The notes under the pieces were generated by a model, which saw only the letters and a program-made list of their open reading frames with translations, was not told the origin of the DNA and searched no databases. DNA of 64,000 bases from Rotaria sp. Silwood1 (Eukaryota; Rotifera; Eurotatoria; Philodinida; Philodinidae). The DNA is taken from positions 2,402,577-2,466,576 of the forward strand of contig CAJNOP010000004.1 of the NCBI GenBank assembly GCA_905250075.1, read 5' to 3'. The position numbers and the translations under genes are program-made. This document shows, in pieces, positions 37,408 to 50,102 of this stretch (position 1 is its first letter; each line of letters starts with the position of its first letter).

Positions 37408-38590
37408 GAGTGAGGTGTGAATGTGTAGGTATGGATATGACTCTTTTCTCCTGTCACACTCTAAATCCATGAGAAAGCTAACAGAAACAATACAAAAATG
37501 AATATAACACAAATAAACAGAAAAAAATGAAAAAAAAAAATATATAAATGGATTAGATCATTTAGATAATCTTTTATAGGAGTGGAAATATTTTCTGAAA
37601 ATAACAATGCAACAACATCGAAGTTATTCGGCTGCACGATACTCTATATGCTGAAGTTTTCTAAGGAGATGATGACTTATGACACTTAAAAGAGCATTGT
37701 CAACTGAAACTACAAAAACAAGACTCATAAAAACGCGTTTTTTTATTGCAATGTTTGCATCATATAAATCGTAAATTTATTTGTTTCTTTGATATTGAAA
37801 TGTTATCTTGAGTATGCTATAAAACTCTTTTACTACTCCTTGTAAAAAAAACTCTATAGATGTTTTCTATTTTCGTTTGAGTTCCCAATAAAAAATAAGA
37901 CTCAAACATTTTCACGACATGGTTCGGATAGAGTGACTATAAACAAGCAAATACATTATTCTCCACACTTGCGATCATCAACTCTTTATATATCAACATT
38001 ATCAGTTTAATCAAGACTGTGGGTATGGGTCTGGGTAGATGTGTAGATGCTAGTATTTGTATGGACTTTCGCTGAATGAACATCAACATCTACACCCACC
38101 CTCCGAACTCTGTTGTGGCAATGTTTGAGTCTTATTTTTTATTGGGAACTCAAACAAAAATAGAAAACGAACTACAGAGTTTTTTTTTGCAAGGAGTTGT
38201 AAAAGAGTTTTATAGCATACTCAAGATAACATTTCAATATCAAAGAAACAAATAAATTTATAGATTATATGATACAAATATTGCAATAAAGAAATGCATG
38301 TTTATAAGCCTTGTTTTTGTAGTTTCAGTTGACAATGTTCTTTTAAGTGTCATGAGTCATCATCCCTTTAGAACAATTCACTATGTTGGATATCCTGGAG
38401 CTCAATAATTTTGATCTTTTCACTTTGTTATTCTCAGAAAATAATTCAACCTTGTAAAAGATTATTTAAATGATCTAATCTATTAATGTATATGTTATAT
38501 TCATCGTTGTATTGTTTCTGTTAGCTTTCTCATGGATTTAGGTGTAAATGGAGACAAGACTTATTTCCATACTTACGCATTCACATTCTA
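37408..38590. repeat. Long foldback element, arms about 470-500 bp
   Basis: The left arm (about 37408-37910) returns as the reverse complement in the right arm (38120 to about 38590), with a 209-bp spacer. Matching landmarks: GACTCAAACATT (ends 37910) and AATGTTTGAGTC (starts 38120); TTGAGTATGCTATAAAACTC and GAGTTTTATAGCATACTCAA; CATGAGAAAGCTAACAGAAA and TTTCTGTTAGCTTTCTCATG. Divergence is moderate, with small gaps. No transposase is visible. Confidence 0.85.
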
Positions 38591-40461
38591 GACCTGCACA
38601 TTTCATAGTTACAGTCGATGAGTATTCAACAAGAAACATACAACGAAAAGGCTGCGGGTAGAGGTGTGGATATTGGTGCTCATTCAGCAAAAGCTCATAT
38701 CAACGCTCACACTCACACACCCATACCCTCAAGCCCTAGCCTATTTGAAAAAAAATGTATGAAATATCTATAGACATTCATGCTCCACGGTCCTATAAAA
38801 AGGAAGTGCTCATTCTTAGCCGCCTCACAGACTTCTCATTTCTTATAAAAATCAAGTGCTTTTTTTGTTTTGAATTCAAATAGACCAATTGTGCAAAAAA
38901 ACTCCTAGCAAATCACATAATTGGTTGAATATATTGGCTAATGCATAATCACAGGAGAGAAAGAGTGAAATGAAATACTCTTAACTTTGATGCATAACTT
39001 ATTTATTCATCCCATTTAAGCAAACTTAACAAATGCAAAAAGCTAAAGATTTCTGCAGCATCATAATAAACATTAACAATGAAGGCAAATAGGTTGTTTC
39101 ATTTCAATCGATTTTATTCAGTCACCATAGTTTATTCATTTGCGAAGTAATTAAACGAATTGAGTTAGTTTTCCGTTATGTCACTATTAGACTTATTTTT
39201 TTACTTCTAAAAATGTTGAACTATAATAGATTTGATTCCACATTGTTTTTCTGCACCTTTTTGATTATATAATTTTTACAATTTTCAGTTCTTATTTATG
39301 CAGAATTGCAAATACAGTAATTTCAATAATTGTAAGCAAACTAGATCATTAAATCAATCAGTCACATATCATTATTATGATAAGAGTATTAGTAATGACA
39401 CAAACAATGCTTCTCATTCAATTGATGATGAATTTCTTAGGAATATAGGAATTATCATAAACGAGAGAAAAAGTTCTCTACTGAATGAGCTTATAACGAT
39501 ACTTTTGAATAGTGTTTCCATTCTTCAAAAATGGAAAATCAAGCTATTCCACTATCTCAGTATCCATATAGTTAAGTATCAGTTATCAGATTAAAGATCC
39601 TGCATTTTAACAAATCTCAAAAGACAAATTCGTTAAAAGTGCATTGGTTTACTTTAAAAAAAATATGAAATAACAAGTTATTATTGAACGAAGGAAAACG
39701 TGTTCAAGAAAGTACGCACTAAAATATATTTTCTTAGCTGATCTTTCGACATTAATACGCTTTTGACTTTGAACGCAGTCTAACGCGCTGTTTTAGAAGT
39801 TTTGTCTGGGAGAATAATAAGGAAGAATACCCCTGACTTTCAGGCTACGTGGCAGTATAGGCGGCTGCCTAATGTCGAATTCAATAGTCCTATATCTTTC
39901 CTACAACTATGAAATAACTGTTGTTCTGGACAAAAAGGCTGGCCTGATGCAATGTTCTTGCACTTAAATGCTTGAGTTCCCTATACACTCTCACTAATCA
40001 CATACTGACCACAAGTGCAGGTGTCTATTACAACGTAGTCAACATATTATCTGGCGAGCAACTCGAGACGAATAGTCATTAGTGAACTGTCAGAGGACAT
40101 TCTGCAATTGGTGCTATTGAGGTTTACATGCATACAGTAGTTTGTGAATATATGTTGAACAATGTAGTCTTTCAGCCATAGAGAGTGGAATCTTGTCTGA
40201 CTGGATATTGTCGATTATTTCTATTCTGTTATTAATGCATCCTACACATCATGAAGATGATGTTATAATAATCAAGTAATACGGTGGGTCTCGAACCTAG
40301 ACTCGGAGCTTATCGGGCCCTGGATCAACCCCATGAACTCTAGACTAGAAACTTTTTGCATGCGGTACGTATATGACATTCTTAGCATTGACAGTATTCT
40401 TCAAATATTTTTATAGAATTATTTTATCCAAATTTAAAAAAAGTATAACAATATATAATAA

Positions 40462-43400
40462 TTATTTAAAAACTTGAAGACGATCTCCAACATGAATGAC
40501 TGCATGATCATCATATTTTTCTGAAAGATTTAATAAAATTCCAAAGTTTGCTCTTAATGAATTTATTTCTCTTCGTTGTGTTTGTAAACGTGTAAAAAGA
40601 CGACTTTGATTATTTCCAGTTAATGGATCAACATTAACTATTGAACATCGTTGGCATAAACCAACTGTTTTCAATTCAATATTATATTCATTTAAAATAA
40701 TTAAACGTTTCCATAAATCTTCACTATAAGCTGAATATAATTGATTCATATATTGTTTATCAACAACTAAATTTGGTCGAAAACGTTCGTGTGTTATATT
40801 TTCATTTTCAATTAAAGTCGTTCTAATGTGTCTCACACTCTCTTCATGTACAAGAAGAAAAGCACCTTCATTTGCTAATGTCATTTGACTATCTTTTGTA
40901 CGACGAGCTAATGTTGCATAAATACCTAAAACTTGAGTTAACCATTGTTCAATTTCACCACCATAAACATGACACATTATTCCATCATTTAAATTTACGG
41001 TTGATTTAATAATTGTTGAATCTAAAACGTTTTAAGAAAAATTAAAAAAATTTTCTTAAAAATATCTTACAAACCATTATTAATATCGATAATAAATGAT
41101 GGATGATTATTTGCATTGAGTATAAGTTGATTTTTTTTTAAATTAATCGATGGTTTTATTTGTGATAAAGATGGTAAACGTTTAAGTGTTAATGGATTTA
41201 AATTTTGATCGATAATCATCCATTCACGATCATATAAAAATGATATAGATGTTATTGGCCATTCTTTAACCGATATTGAACCACAAGATTTTATCGGATA
41301 AATATAAATATGAGTTAGAATTAAACTTATTTCTTCATTATATCCATTATCTATTGATACAGATGGTAATAAAGGTGCAATTCCAATACCTTGTAAAATA
41401 ATTTGACGAAGAAAATTTATCCAACATTGAATATCTTCATATCGACTCATCCAACCAAGACTTAAACGAATACTACCTAATGGTTGATGACCAGAATCTA
41501 AAACATCTTCACCATCACTATTGGTACCACAGAAAATTCCACGACGACATTGTTGATTATTTTCAAACGATTTACTTGAACCTAAAATAGAAAAAGATTT
41601 CACATTAATTACAAATAAGGTCAGAGGAAAATTGTACAAAATACTTTGTCCCAGAAATCTTACGCTAACGAAAAAAATCTCTTTTGCTACTTCGGTATAG
41701 TGTTAATTATGTACGAAGTTGTCAAATTTTTAATATACCTACGCTCCAGATGTCAGGATTTCGGAATACTCATGTTTTCGAATTTTGATCCGAAACTTTG
41801 TGCATGTAGAGAATATGAGATTAGGATTTTATTATGTTTTCTTCCAATCTTACAGCATCTTACATGTAATTCTTTTTGACCTGGATGCTAATTTTTATGA
41901 CAGATCTTTCAGTATCATAACGTTGATGATTAGAGATGTGCAGATCAAATTGTTTTTCTTTATCCCAGTCTACAGAAAAACTATTCAGGAATTTATTCGT
42001 CTTACATCTAAAGATATTTTTCAATACTGATCTTTTAATTTATTCAGTCATCTCTCTTGAATTATATTCTGACTGATGATACATAAAGTAATTCGCTTAA
42101 AACTATAGAATATTTAATTATAATCGTTAGTTTTAGTCGAGACAACTTTTTTTTCTCATAGTCCCCGCCTCCACGTATCTTTTATTCAGACAAATAAAAT
42201 ATAAAATGCAACATTTAAATCTTTGAATAAAAAAGATTGCTATATTTCCGAGCATTACTAGATTGTAATAATCTTACCAAGATAAGCTTGACTTATACCT
42301 GGTGCACAAAATGTTCCTACTCTTAAAATAATATTATGATCTGCAGCGATTCTTTGAATTAAACGACAAGAAAGAAATTGTCCATGTATATTATATAAAT
42401 TAAAATTTAAAATTGGTCCATATGAATAACCATTTTCATATATGAAATTATTTTTTGCATCATAAAATAAACAAAGCCTTTGTCCATTTGAATAATTTAA
42501 TTTTAACATTTCATTTCTACAATAATCAATTAAACATTGTGTATGTAATGATATATGTTTATATGATAATTTATGTGTTATCAATTGAAAACCATGATAA
42601 ATTGAGAGAATTGTTGTAAATGGAATTGTTCCATGAATAAATGCATTAATACCAGATTTATATTCAACACGTGAATCATCATAAGGTGATATATATTCTA
42701 CACTACCACCACCAAAATAATTTTCTTTATTAAGTATTTTTAATGATTCATTTCGTATAATTAATGCACCTAAACCAGTTGGATAACCAAAAATTTTATA
42801 AAATGATAAAACAACAAAATCAACAGGATACAATGAAAGTGAAAATGATTTTGTTGATAAATATTTTGCACAATCAACTAATGTTAACCAATGACATTTT
42901 TTCGATGGATATCGATGTATTGGTATAGGAAAATTTTTTATTTCATTTTCTCGTGCATTTATAAAAGGTCCGAGGAGTTTATCAAGTGGTGGACGAAGTC
43001 CATTAAAATTATTTTCTGCTGGTGTTGCAAATAGACAATAATATGGTATATTAGATTCTGTTTCAGATAATAAACACGGAGATGAACGACAAGCACAACG
43101 AAAAGACCAATCTTTATCTGAATTATTTTCTTGATTATAAATATGTAAAGGATAATCAATTATTGAAAATGAACCACCTTTTAATTTAACTTGTTGTCGA
43201 ATACCAATAAGACTATTATGACTATCAATCATATAAGCATATTCAGATTTTGATGAAAATGGAAATAATGATGATAATAATTGACATGCATGAGTTGTAT
43301 TTAATGTAAATATAATTGAATAATAACGACTTGATGTATCAAATATGGATAAAATTAGTTCAATACATTCTTGAATTAATAATAATGATTTTGAATCTTC

Positions 43401-43684
43401 TTGTTCACTATGTGGATTATTTAATGTTAATGTACAAAGTTGATTAAAATGTGTATCTAATTGTGTTTGAGTATATAATGTTGTACCAGCATGATCAAGA
43501 TATATTCGATTTGTCGGATAATGATTTGAAAATTCATTTTTATATATTTCATCTATTGTTCCATTATATCCATCTGATTAAAATAATAAATTTAAAGGAT
43601 TCTTGTTTTTTTTTTTTTTGATAGAAAACAAATTCTTAAAAACTTACATTCAGGATGAGCAGCAATAAATTCTTGCTTATCCAT
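40462..43684 (-). CDS. MOCOS: Molybdenum cofactor sulfurase
   Basis: Four exons (43684-43648, 43573-42278, 41581-41075, 41021-40462) give 799 aa, near Drosophila maroon-like and human MOCOS. The N-terminal PLP-dependent, NifS-like domain shows YLDHAGTTL, DSHNSLIGIR, the PLP lysine in SFYKIFGYPTG (about K272), FGGG and, at the end, GTFCAPG whose C435 corresponds to the persulfide cysteine of MOCOS. RLSLGWMS follows. The C-terminal half has the beta-barrel and MOSC domains that bind Moco: IYPIKSCGS, RFRPNLVV and GLCQRC. The enzyme moves sulfur from L-cysteine to Moco and so activates xanthine dehydrogenase and aldehyde oxidase in the cytosol. Its client XDH is the next gene downstream on this strand. 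Exon 3 ends at a GTTTGT donor; the overlapping GTAAGA donor would break the frame. Intron 2 (about 700 nt) holds a dispersed repeat also seen near position 300. Confidence 0.95.
41640..42060. repeat. Dispersed repeat in MOCOS intron 2
   Basis: The long MOCOS intron carries the words TTTTCGAATTTTGATCCGAA and CTTTGTGCATGTAGAG, which match 323-357 and, inverted, 545-600 of the window. The other two MOCOS introns are only 53-74 nt, so this intron has been lengthened by insertion. Ends are not defined. Confidence 0.45.
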
Positions 43685-45369
43685 TGTGTTATTCAATGTG
43701 CATACACATTCAAGTGTAATGTCTTATCTTTTTCATCTTTCTCTTTATTATCACATCGTAAATCTCTTTTTTTTCTTCTTTATGTTATTCAGAAGAGTAA
43801 CAGAGAAGATAATAACATGTGATTGTTACCTTTAAATCAACAATAGTTTAATGACTTTATTTATCAACTAAGATTATATCAAGGACAGAAACAAATAGGT
43901 GAGCTGAAATACATAAATATATCTAAACGTCTTTTTTTTTTTGAATTTATCATTTTGGACTTATCTCAATAATCATGATAATTTGATCAATGTAAAAAAG
44001 ACAAATTTTTAAGACTAAAATGATGAGTATCAATGATATACAGTAATGGACAAAAGTCTTCGCTCAAGAAGATTTTAGTCATTAAGAATGTTGGAAGTTG
44101 GAAACTTTTTGTATATATATTTCGTCAAGAATATAGATCAGAGATACAGTTCGGCTTCAATTGCTTAAGTACAAAGAGAATTATAATGGATGAAATTTAT
44201 TTCTACATTAAAATTTCTAACTAGAAAAGGACTACCTACTCCATTTGCATTACTTTTTCTCAAATACATGATTCTTTCTGGATGTTTTTAAGTGGAACTG
44301 GAGTTCAGTCTATGATCATTTTATACATAAACGATAAGCTCATTTTCTTGAACATTGACATCTCTAGATGTTTCTGAATCCTTCGTTTCATCAACATCAT
44401 ACTCATATCTATATGATTTCCCAACTATCAAATTCGCTTATTTCTTGTCTTTATTCAACTAATATTTCGACGATACCACTAAAAAATGCGTACAATAAAT
44501 TGCTTTTTGTGAACGAATTAATGTTTGACAGATTTAATCAAATTTTTCTTACTATTTTTATACTTGACAAATAATTAACATACATACTCATTCGCTTGTC
44601 GTTGATTGACAAAATCTTTTGAGTTCAGTATTTCAGATGTAAGTAAAGACAATAATATAGCGTGGGTATAACTCAATAGTTTTTGTACATCTATGTTATA
44701 GGAAAAATTGAACTTAAGGCATCTTTGGTCTCTTATAGAGTGCTCAGACAAAGTTCATTTCCACCTAGACAAAATGAATTCTCATTGTAACAATATCTCT
44801 TTATACCCATCAAAAGTGAGTTTATTTGAGCTTTACAGAGAGAGAGAGAGAGAGTATTTTCGAATCAAATCAGTTATTAATAGTTCTGTCTATAGTAGTA
44901 ACTGGAACCAAACAACAATTGACTTGCCTTCTTCTATAGTTGATAATGTTGCACATGAACAACTTGATGAACGTTTAAAAAAAAGCATACTTATACGTTA
45001 AACTTCAAATTTCGAGAAAAACTATATTTGTTCATCTGCTGAGCAAGTAAATCATCAATGTTTTACGAAATAACCAAATGCTCCGACAAAAAGAATTTCG
45101 TTCGTTTTGTTTAATGGTTTAGACAGATATTGGTGCTTCAACTTTTCAATAATATTCAACTGTGACGTCATCTCTCAGGAATCGAACTCATTCTATTATA
45201 TAAAAACATGTACGAAGTGTATGAAACAACTAACACAATAGACTACCCATAGCGATCAAGACAAATGCCCATAACACATTGCAGCAAATCACACCTTTGT
45301 CAATCGCTCTTTGTTACAAAAATTCATCGATTAATGTTCAGCTTGTCAAACTTGCAGAATTTTCTATAT

Positions 45370-47130
45370 TCTGGACAATTGCAAATAGAGTAAATGTTCC
45401 TAATAACGACATTAAAAAAATAACATATCTTGATTGATTCGGTTCACAACTATTTTACACTCGATTGAACATATTTTTACACATGTATAATCCTGGAAGT
45501 GTCCTCTTGCAAATGCTGTAACAACCACTTTTCGTTGAAATTTAGTGGCAGAGAAATCAGTGGTCTACAATAATAATCTGCTTCTATTGCTAAGAGAGTT
45601 CATTTTCCCAATAACGACAGTCAGCTAATTTTGAACCCTAATAACAACACTAACATTATTCAAGCTAAAACACACTATTTGGAAAAAGAAAGGTTTTTCA
45701 TGATTTTCATTCAGAAAACAAGCAAATGTTTCGTTAGCATTTTTGTAGAGCGTATCAAACTCTATCTAAATCCGAGAGCTCATGAGAAAAACATTCTGAT
45801 TTAATACGATATAACAATTAAAGAAAAGACCTCCACTACTGATAAAACAAAAAGTGACTGTAATAACAACACTAAGCTAATTTTTGATCCTAATTACAAC
45901 ACAGCTAAGCTTTGGCCTTAATCATGATGCCCATCTATTTTTGAACCCTGATAACAACTCTAAGCTGTTTTTTGACTTTAATCATGGTACCGAGCTATTT
46001 GTTCATCCGAAAAACAGCACTCAGCCAGCTTTTCACTGCGATACAGATGCATCATTGTGAATACAGTTGAGAATCTATCCATATACATCTATTTATAACC
46101 CTTGCATACAATTCCTAACGAACTTGGTTACCAACTTTGTAGGTCGTATTCATATCATTTCCTGTTCTTATATTCTTTTGAAGATAAAGTTAATAAGATC
46201 AAACAGATCTACATACTTAGATTTTTTTTGCGTAATGAGGGTAGAATTTATCAAATGACAGAATAGATGATAATCTGTTATGGGACGCGATCATTTATAA
46301 ACATTAAGGTTTTTTAGAATGATTTCATTAATGTTAAAACATATTGTTTTATGTACGGCATGTATATTAATAAAAGGCAAGTAGTTTTATAAACGATTGA
46401 GAATAAAATGATTCGAATAAGATCAACAAAGTTGCTAGTTGACTTTGTCGCGAATTGTATGCAAGAGTTATAAATAGATGTATTACTTATGGATAGATTC
46501 TCTTAAACTGTATTTGTAATGATGCATCTCTGTTGTAGTGAAAAGCTGGTCGAGTGCTTTTTCTCAGATGAACAAATAGCTCCATATCATGATTAAAGTC
46601 AAAAATTAGCTTAGTGTTGTTATTAAGATCATTTTTTGTTTTATCAATACTGGATGTCTTTTCTTCAATTGTTGTATCGTATTAAATTAGAGCTCTTTTC
46701 TCATGAACTCTTGGATTTAGACAGAGTTTGACATGCTCGACAAAGATGGCACCGAGACCTTTGCTTGTTTTCTGAATGAAAATTGTAAAAAATCTTCTTT
46801 TTTTCTTAAAGAGGACCTTTTTGCTTGAATTTGCTACAGTTCTGTTATTAGAGTCCAAAAATAGCTGACTATTGTTATTAGAGAACCTGTCCCTAATGAA
46901 ACAGATGCAGTTGATTATCGTAGATCGCTGATTTCTTCACCGTTACATTTCAGAGAAAGGTGATTGTTTCACCTTTTGAAAGAGGACATTCGCAGAATTA
47001 TGCAAATGTAAAAATATATTCAATCGGATGTGATATGGCTGTGCACCAAGTCCAACAAAATAAGACAAACTATTGTTGTTGTTATTAGGGACACTCTCTC
47101 TATGATTTTAAGTATAGACAGCTTTGTACT
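45370..47130. repeat. Long foldback element, arms about 700-800 bp, with internal minisatellite
   Basis: The left arm (about 45370-46175) returns inverted in the right arm (about 46395-47130), with a spacer of roughly 220 bp. Landmarks: TATTTATAACCCTTGCATAC against GTATGCAAGAGTTATAAATA; GAGAATCTATCCAT against ATGGATAGATTCTC; and CAATCGA/TCAATCG blocks further out. Arms are clearly diverged. Both arms contain the same 30-bp repeat words in opposite orientation. No transposase seen. Confidence 0.8.
45853..46040. repeat. 30-bp minisatellite
   Basis: Units beginning AGCTA/AGCTG start at 45875, 45903, 45933, 45963, 45993 and 46023, so the period is 30 bp (one unit is 28). The rough consensus is AGCTATTTTTTGACCCTAAT then AACAACACT. 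A further unit occurs near 45620, and the inverted counterpart lies in the right arm of the foldback at about 46550-46630 and 46850-46890. Confidence 0.8.
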
Positions 47131-49529
47131 CTTTCATTGTGTCGTTCAATCGCTATGCATTATCCAATAAAGTTTAGCCTTTTTCCATTATGCCCATTGT
47201 GCAAAATACTTTTTGATTCGTCTGTTGACGAGTCTCGAGAATTTATTTGCACAGAATTTGCATTATTGGAGTTTCGGATAATCCGGACTATTATGAAACG
47301 AGTTTCCAATTAAAAACAAAACTGTACTGATGACTAATGAGATTCAAATGTAGACATGATTATTTATTTCTCTTTTGTCTTTACGACAACGAGATAGACA
47401 ATTAACGTTATTCACATCGAAATGAAAACTTTTATTAATAATCAATGTCGTAAAACGACAAAATATCTTTCATCTGGCTTTTATATTCACCTCATTCTTG
47501 ATAGAATGTATCATTATACCTTGGATCTTTCAACATAGACATGATTTTTGTAAACTAGATCACAAGCTTAACAAAAATATCACATGTATGTAAATCGCAC
47601 ATACGTAATCATTGACATCGACGATAATGATTTACATAGATATAAAAAATAACTATTTTTTATTATGCTCTAAGCAACATGTTTGATCGAGCGTATGTCA
47701 AAAGAAAACTATATTTTTCTCTATTCATCTTTTTGTAAATTGGATGAGAAATAATTCAACCAAGTACTTCAACGAGAATGAAAAGCATGAATAATTCACG
47801 TTATTCATGTAGTTTCTTCATTAGAAAAAGAATAAACAATGAGTTATCGTATTGCTTTATGATTTGTTATTGTCTGTTATCAAGTTCTTGATCATTTCTC
47901 AATTGGTGTTCTAGTTCTTTTCATGTCAAAATATCATTGAGAAACATAGTTGGCAGCATGAATTTGCTATCGATGATAATGAAATATTCGATATATAGTT
48001 AAATGGTATATGAGAGGAAATATGTTAAAAATTTCCTCGAAATTTCGATATCAACCACTCGAGAACTACACTTGTACTCGTAATGCCTATTAGAGTAACG
48101 ATCTGTTGTCGCATCAACATAATAGTGTCCATAATATGTATGTTACTTTTATTATCAAAATCTGTGGTTTTAATTCACAATCTAATTCAACTTGAGTCAG
48201 AAATATAATTTTAAAATATCTTACATGAATAGCAAACTTAAAATAATTCTTCTTTCAAATAGCATAGTACAAGAACTATTATAAATAACATTGCATATTT
48301 TGAAAGAAATCTAAGAAGAAAAGCTAATCATAAAGATTATCGATCCTTTTCAGACCTTTTAAAGAATAGGTCATTTAACAATCTGATATATTCAGCACCA
48401 ATTTTGATAGACTCAAATAGATCGAACTAAAAATTTCTTTTTCAGGCACTAGACACGGTTTGGGATGAATATCTTTATATTTTTTATCGTTCGAACAAAG
48501 AAACTAAAATATCAATAGTATGCTCTAAAATGCATAGGTTTTTGTCAGAACTACCAAAAATCAGCCGAACAATATTTTTTGGACAAAAGAAAACAATTAA
48601 CCATCTCAAATGGCGTATGATACATGAAAAAACCATTCAGCTCAACCGAATGTACTAGACTAGAGAAACGGAGACATTTCTACATTTATATTGTATAAAA
48701 TAGTTGATTGAAGAAAAAACATGACACAGTGTACAATTGCCGCTATTTCCGTTGTATGACTTTGATTTGTTTAATGTTTAAAGACAATTTTTGAATGTTA
48801 GAAGGTACTCACCAGATAGATACTACTTCAGATTATACAACGATTACAATAAAACAAAAACTTTAGATCACAAAAATGACCGTGAGAAGGTACACGTTTC
48901 ATGAACAACATTTTGTCAAATAATTTGAGTTTGAGAAGTGGTTAAATGAATTGATGTCAACCATTAGTTTTTGTATTGAAGGATAATATGAAGAAAAACT
49001 AATTAACTAATGTTAAAATCTTTCAATAAGCTTCAATATATCTAAAGAGTATATTTTATAATTTCAAGAACTATGTATCACGTAAATCTACTACAAAAGT
49101 TATTTCAAAATTCAAGACATTGTTAAAGATTTCAAATACATGAACTTTCAACCAACTTATGACTGATTAATAATTAAGTATAACTTCATTATATTTCAAT
49201 TTTTATTTATATATTTATAAGAAAACATGTATATTATTTTGACCTTGAACTCGCATCAATATGTCTTTTAAGTGAATAGGATGAATCGATTAGACAATAC
49301 GAGCCATTAAGGCATATATTTATTCTTTTTATGTTTGACAAAACGGTAATGTGAATATCGAAAAATCCTTCATGCATGGTTATAATAAAAAACAACTAGT
49401 AAACCACATACAAATCATCTACTACTTTCTACGCCATCCTTGTCCGACGTTGACATTATGATTAGATATTTGATGAAAAATGCACAATAAGGTAAACAAG
49501 AAGATTTTGGCGTGTTCGTTTTTATATGA

Positions 49530-49537
49530 TATAAATA
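49530..49537 (+). promoter_or_regulatory. TATA box of the antistasin/WAP gene
   Basis: TATAAATA, 50 bases before the ATG at 49580, implies a leader of only about 20 bases. Confidence 0.5.
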
Positions 49538-49579
49538 TACGTTGGTTTTTACATAAACACAAACCATACCTAACAAACA

Positions 49580-50020
49580 ATGCTTCGATTTGCAATATTA
49601 CTTATATGTATTTTAGCACCATTGACTGTTTCAAAATCCATAAAAAAACCGAGATGTGGCGGATTATGTCGTATATATTGTCAATATGGTAATGTGCTAG
49701 ATAAAAGAGGTTGTCCAACATGCCAGTGCAAGCCAAGTCCTTGTGGAAATGGCCAAGCTCCATTACCAGATTACTTCTGTGGTCGTGGTCTTAATCGTAC
49801 AGATTGTCCATCGAATTATACATGTGTAATTGCACCTAATGATAGTTATGCTGTTTGTTGTCCTTCTAATGAACAATCTGGAACAAAACCAGGTTCATGT
49901 CCACCACCGCCCCAACTGCCAGGCAATTGTATTGCTAAATGTACAACTGATATTGATTGTGAAGGAAACTTCAAATGTTGTGGTAGTTGTCCTCGTCAAT
50001 GTGTTAAACCATTACATTGA
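49580..50020 (+). CDS. Secreted antistasin-lustrin-WAP cysteine-rich protein, likely protease inhibitor
   Basis: One exon, 146 aa. A signal peptide (MLRFAILLICILAPLTVS) is followed by three cysteine-rich modules. Residues about 26-50 fit an antistasin-type repeat (C-x3-C-x3-C-x10-C-x2-C-x-C, with GCPTCQC). Residues about 55-94 fit a lustrin-type module (CGNGQAP, DCPSNYTC, YAVCCP). Residues about 103-142 form a WAP four-disulfide core with all eight cysteines (GSCPPPP, NCIAKC, DIDC, KCC, CPRQC). Antistasin and WAP modules are known inhibitors of serine proteases, so this is probably a secreted or extracellular inhibitor; its target is unknown. The start is supported by the signal peptide and a TATA box 50 bases upstream. 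A polyadenylation signal AATAAA lies at 50097-50102, giving a short 3' end. Confidence 0.9.
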   Translation: MLRFAILLICILAPLTVSKSIKKPRCGGLCRIYCQYGNVLDKRGCPTCQCKPSPCGNGQAPLPDYFCGRGLNRTDCPSNYTCVIAPNDSYAVCCPSNEQSGTKPGSCPPPPQLPGNCIAKCTTDIDCEGNFKCCGSCPRQCVKPLH

Positions 50021-50096
50021 AAAACTGTTATAGATAGTTTGAACAAGGAAGAAAAGAAACCTGCAAAAAGTTTTCATATCTATTTTTATGTATGCT

Positions 50097-50102
50097 AATA
50101 AA
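50097..50102 (+). terminator. Polyadenylation signal
   Basis: AATAAA 77 bases after the stop codon of the antistasin/WAP gene, followed by two further AATAAA-like words within 20 bases. Confidence 0.55.

Larger units (their letters stand above)
35487..40461. other. Intergenic between XDH and MOCOS, repeat-bearing
   Basis: No gene seen. It contains a degenerate 61-bp tandem array (36730-36980) and a long foldback element (37408-38590). Near 40283-40320 the minus strand has a perfect tRNA B-box word but no tRNA fold. Confidence 0.5.
43685..49529. other. Gene-poor stretch with a long foldback
   Basis: No convincing gene. A GA microsatellite lies at about 44837-44854. The foldback element 45370-47130 with its 30-bp minisatellite occupies the middle. 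Open frames such as 44708-45001 run through the GA repeat and lack any recognisable domain. Confidence 0.45.

Noticed and set aside
40283..40330. tRNA-like sequence on the minus strand with GGTTCGAGACC
   Set aside because: Only the B-box word fits. The T-stem does not pair, no A-box or acceptor stem is present, so at most it is a degraded tRNA-derived fragment.
44708..45001. 97-residue plus-strand frame
   Set aside because: It runs through a GA microsatellite, has no recognisable domain or promoter, and the codon pattern differs from the real genes.
45853..46040. CRISPR-like array
   Set aside because: The 30-bp units are contiguous diverged repeats without unique spacers, in a eukaryotic context.
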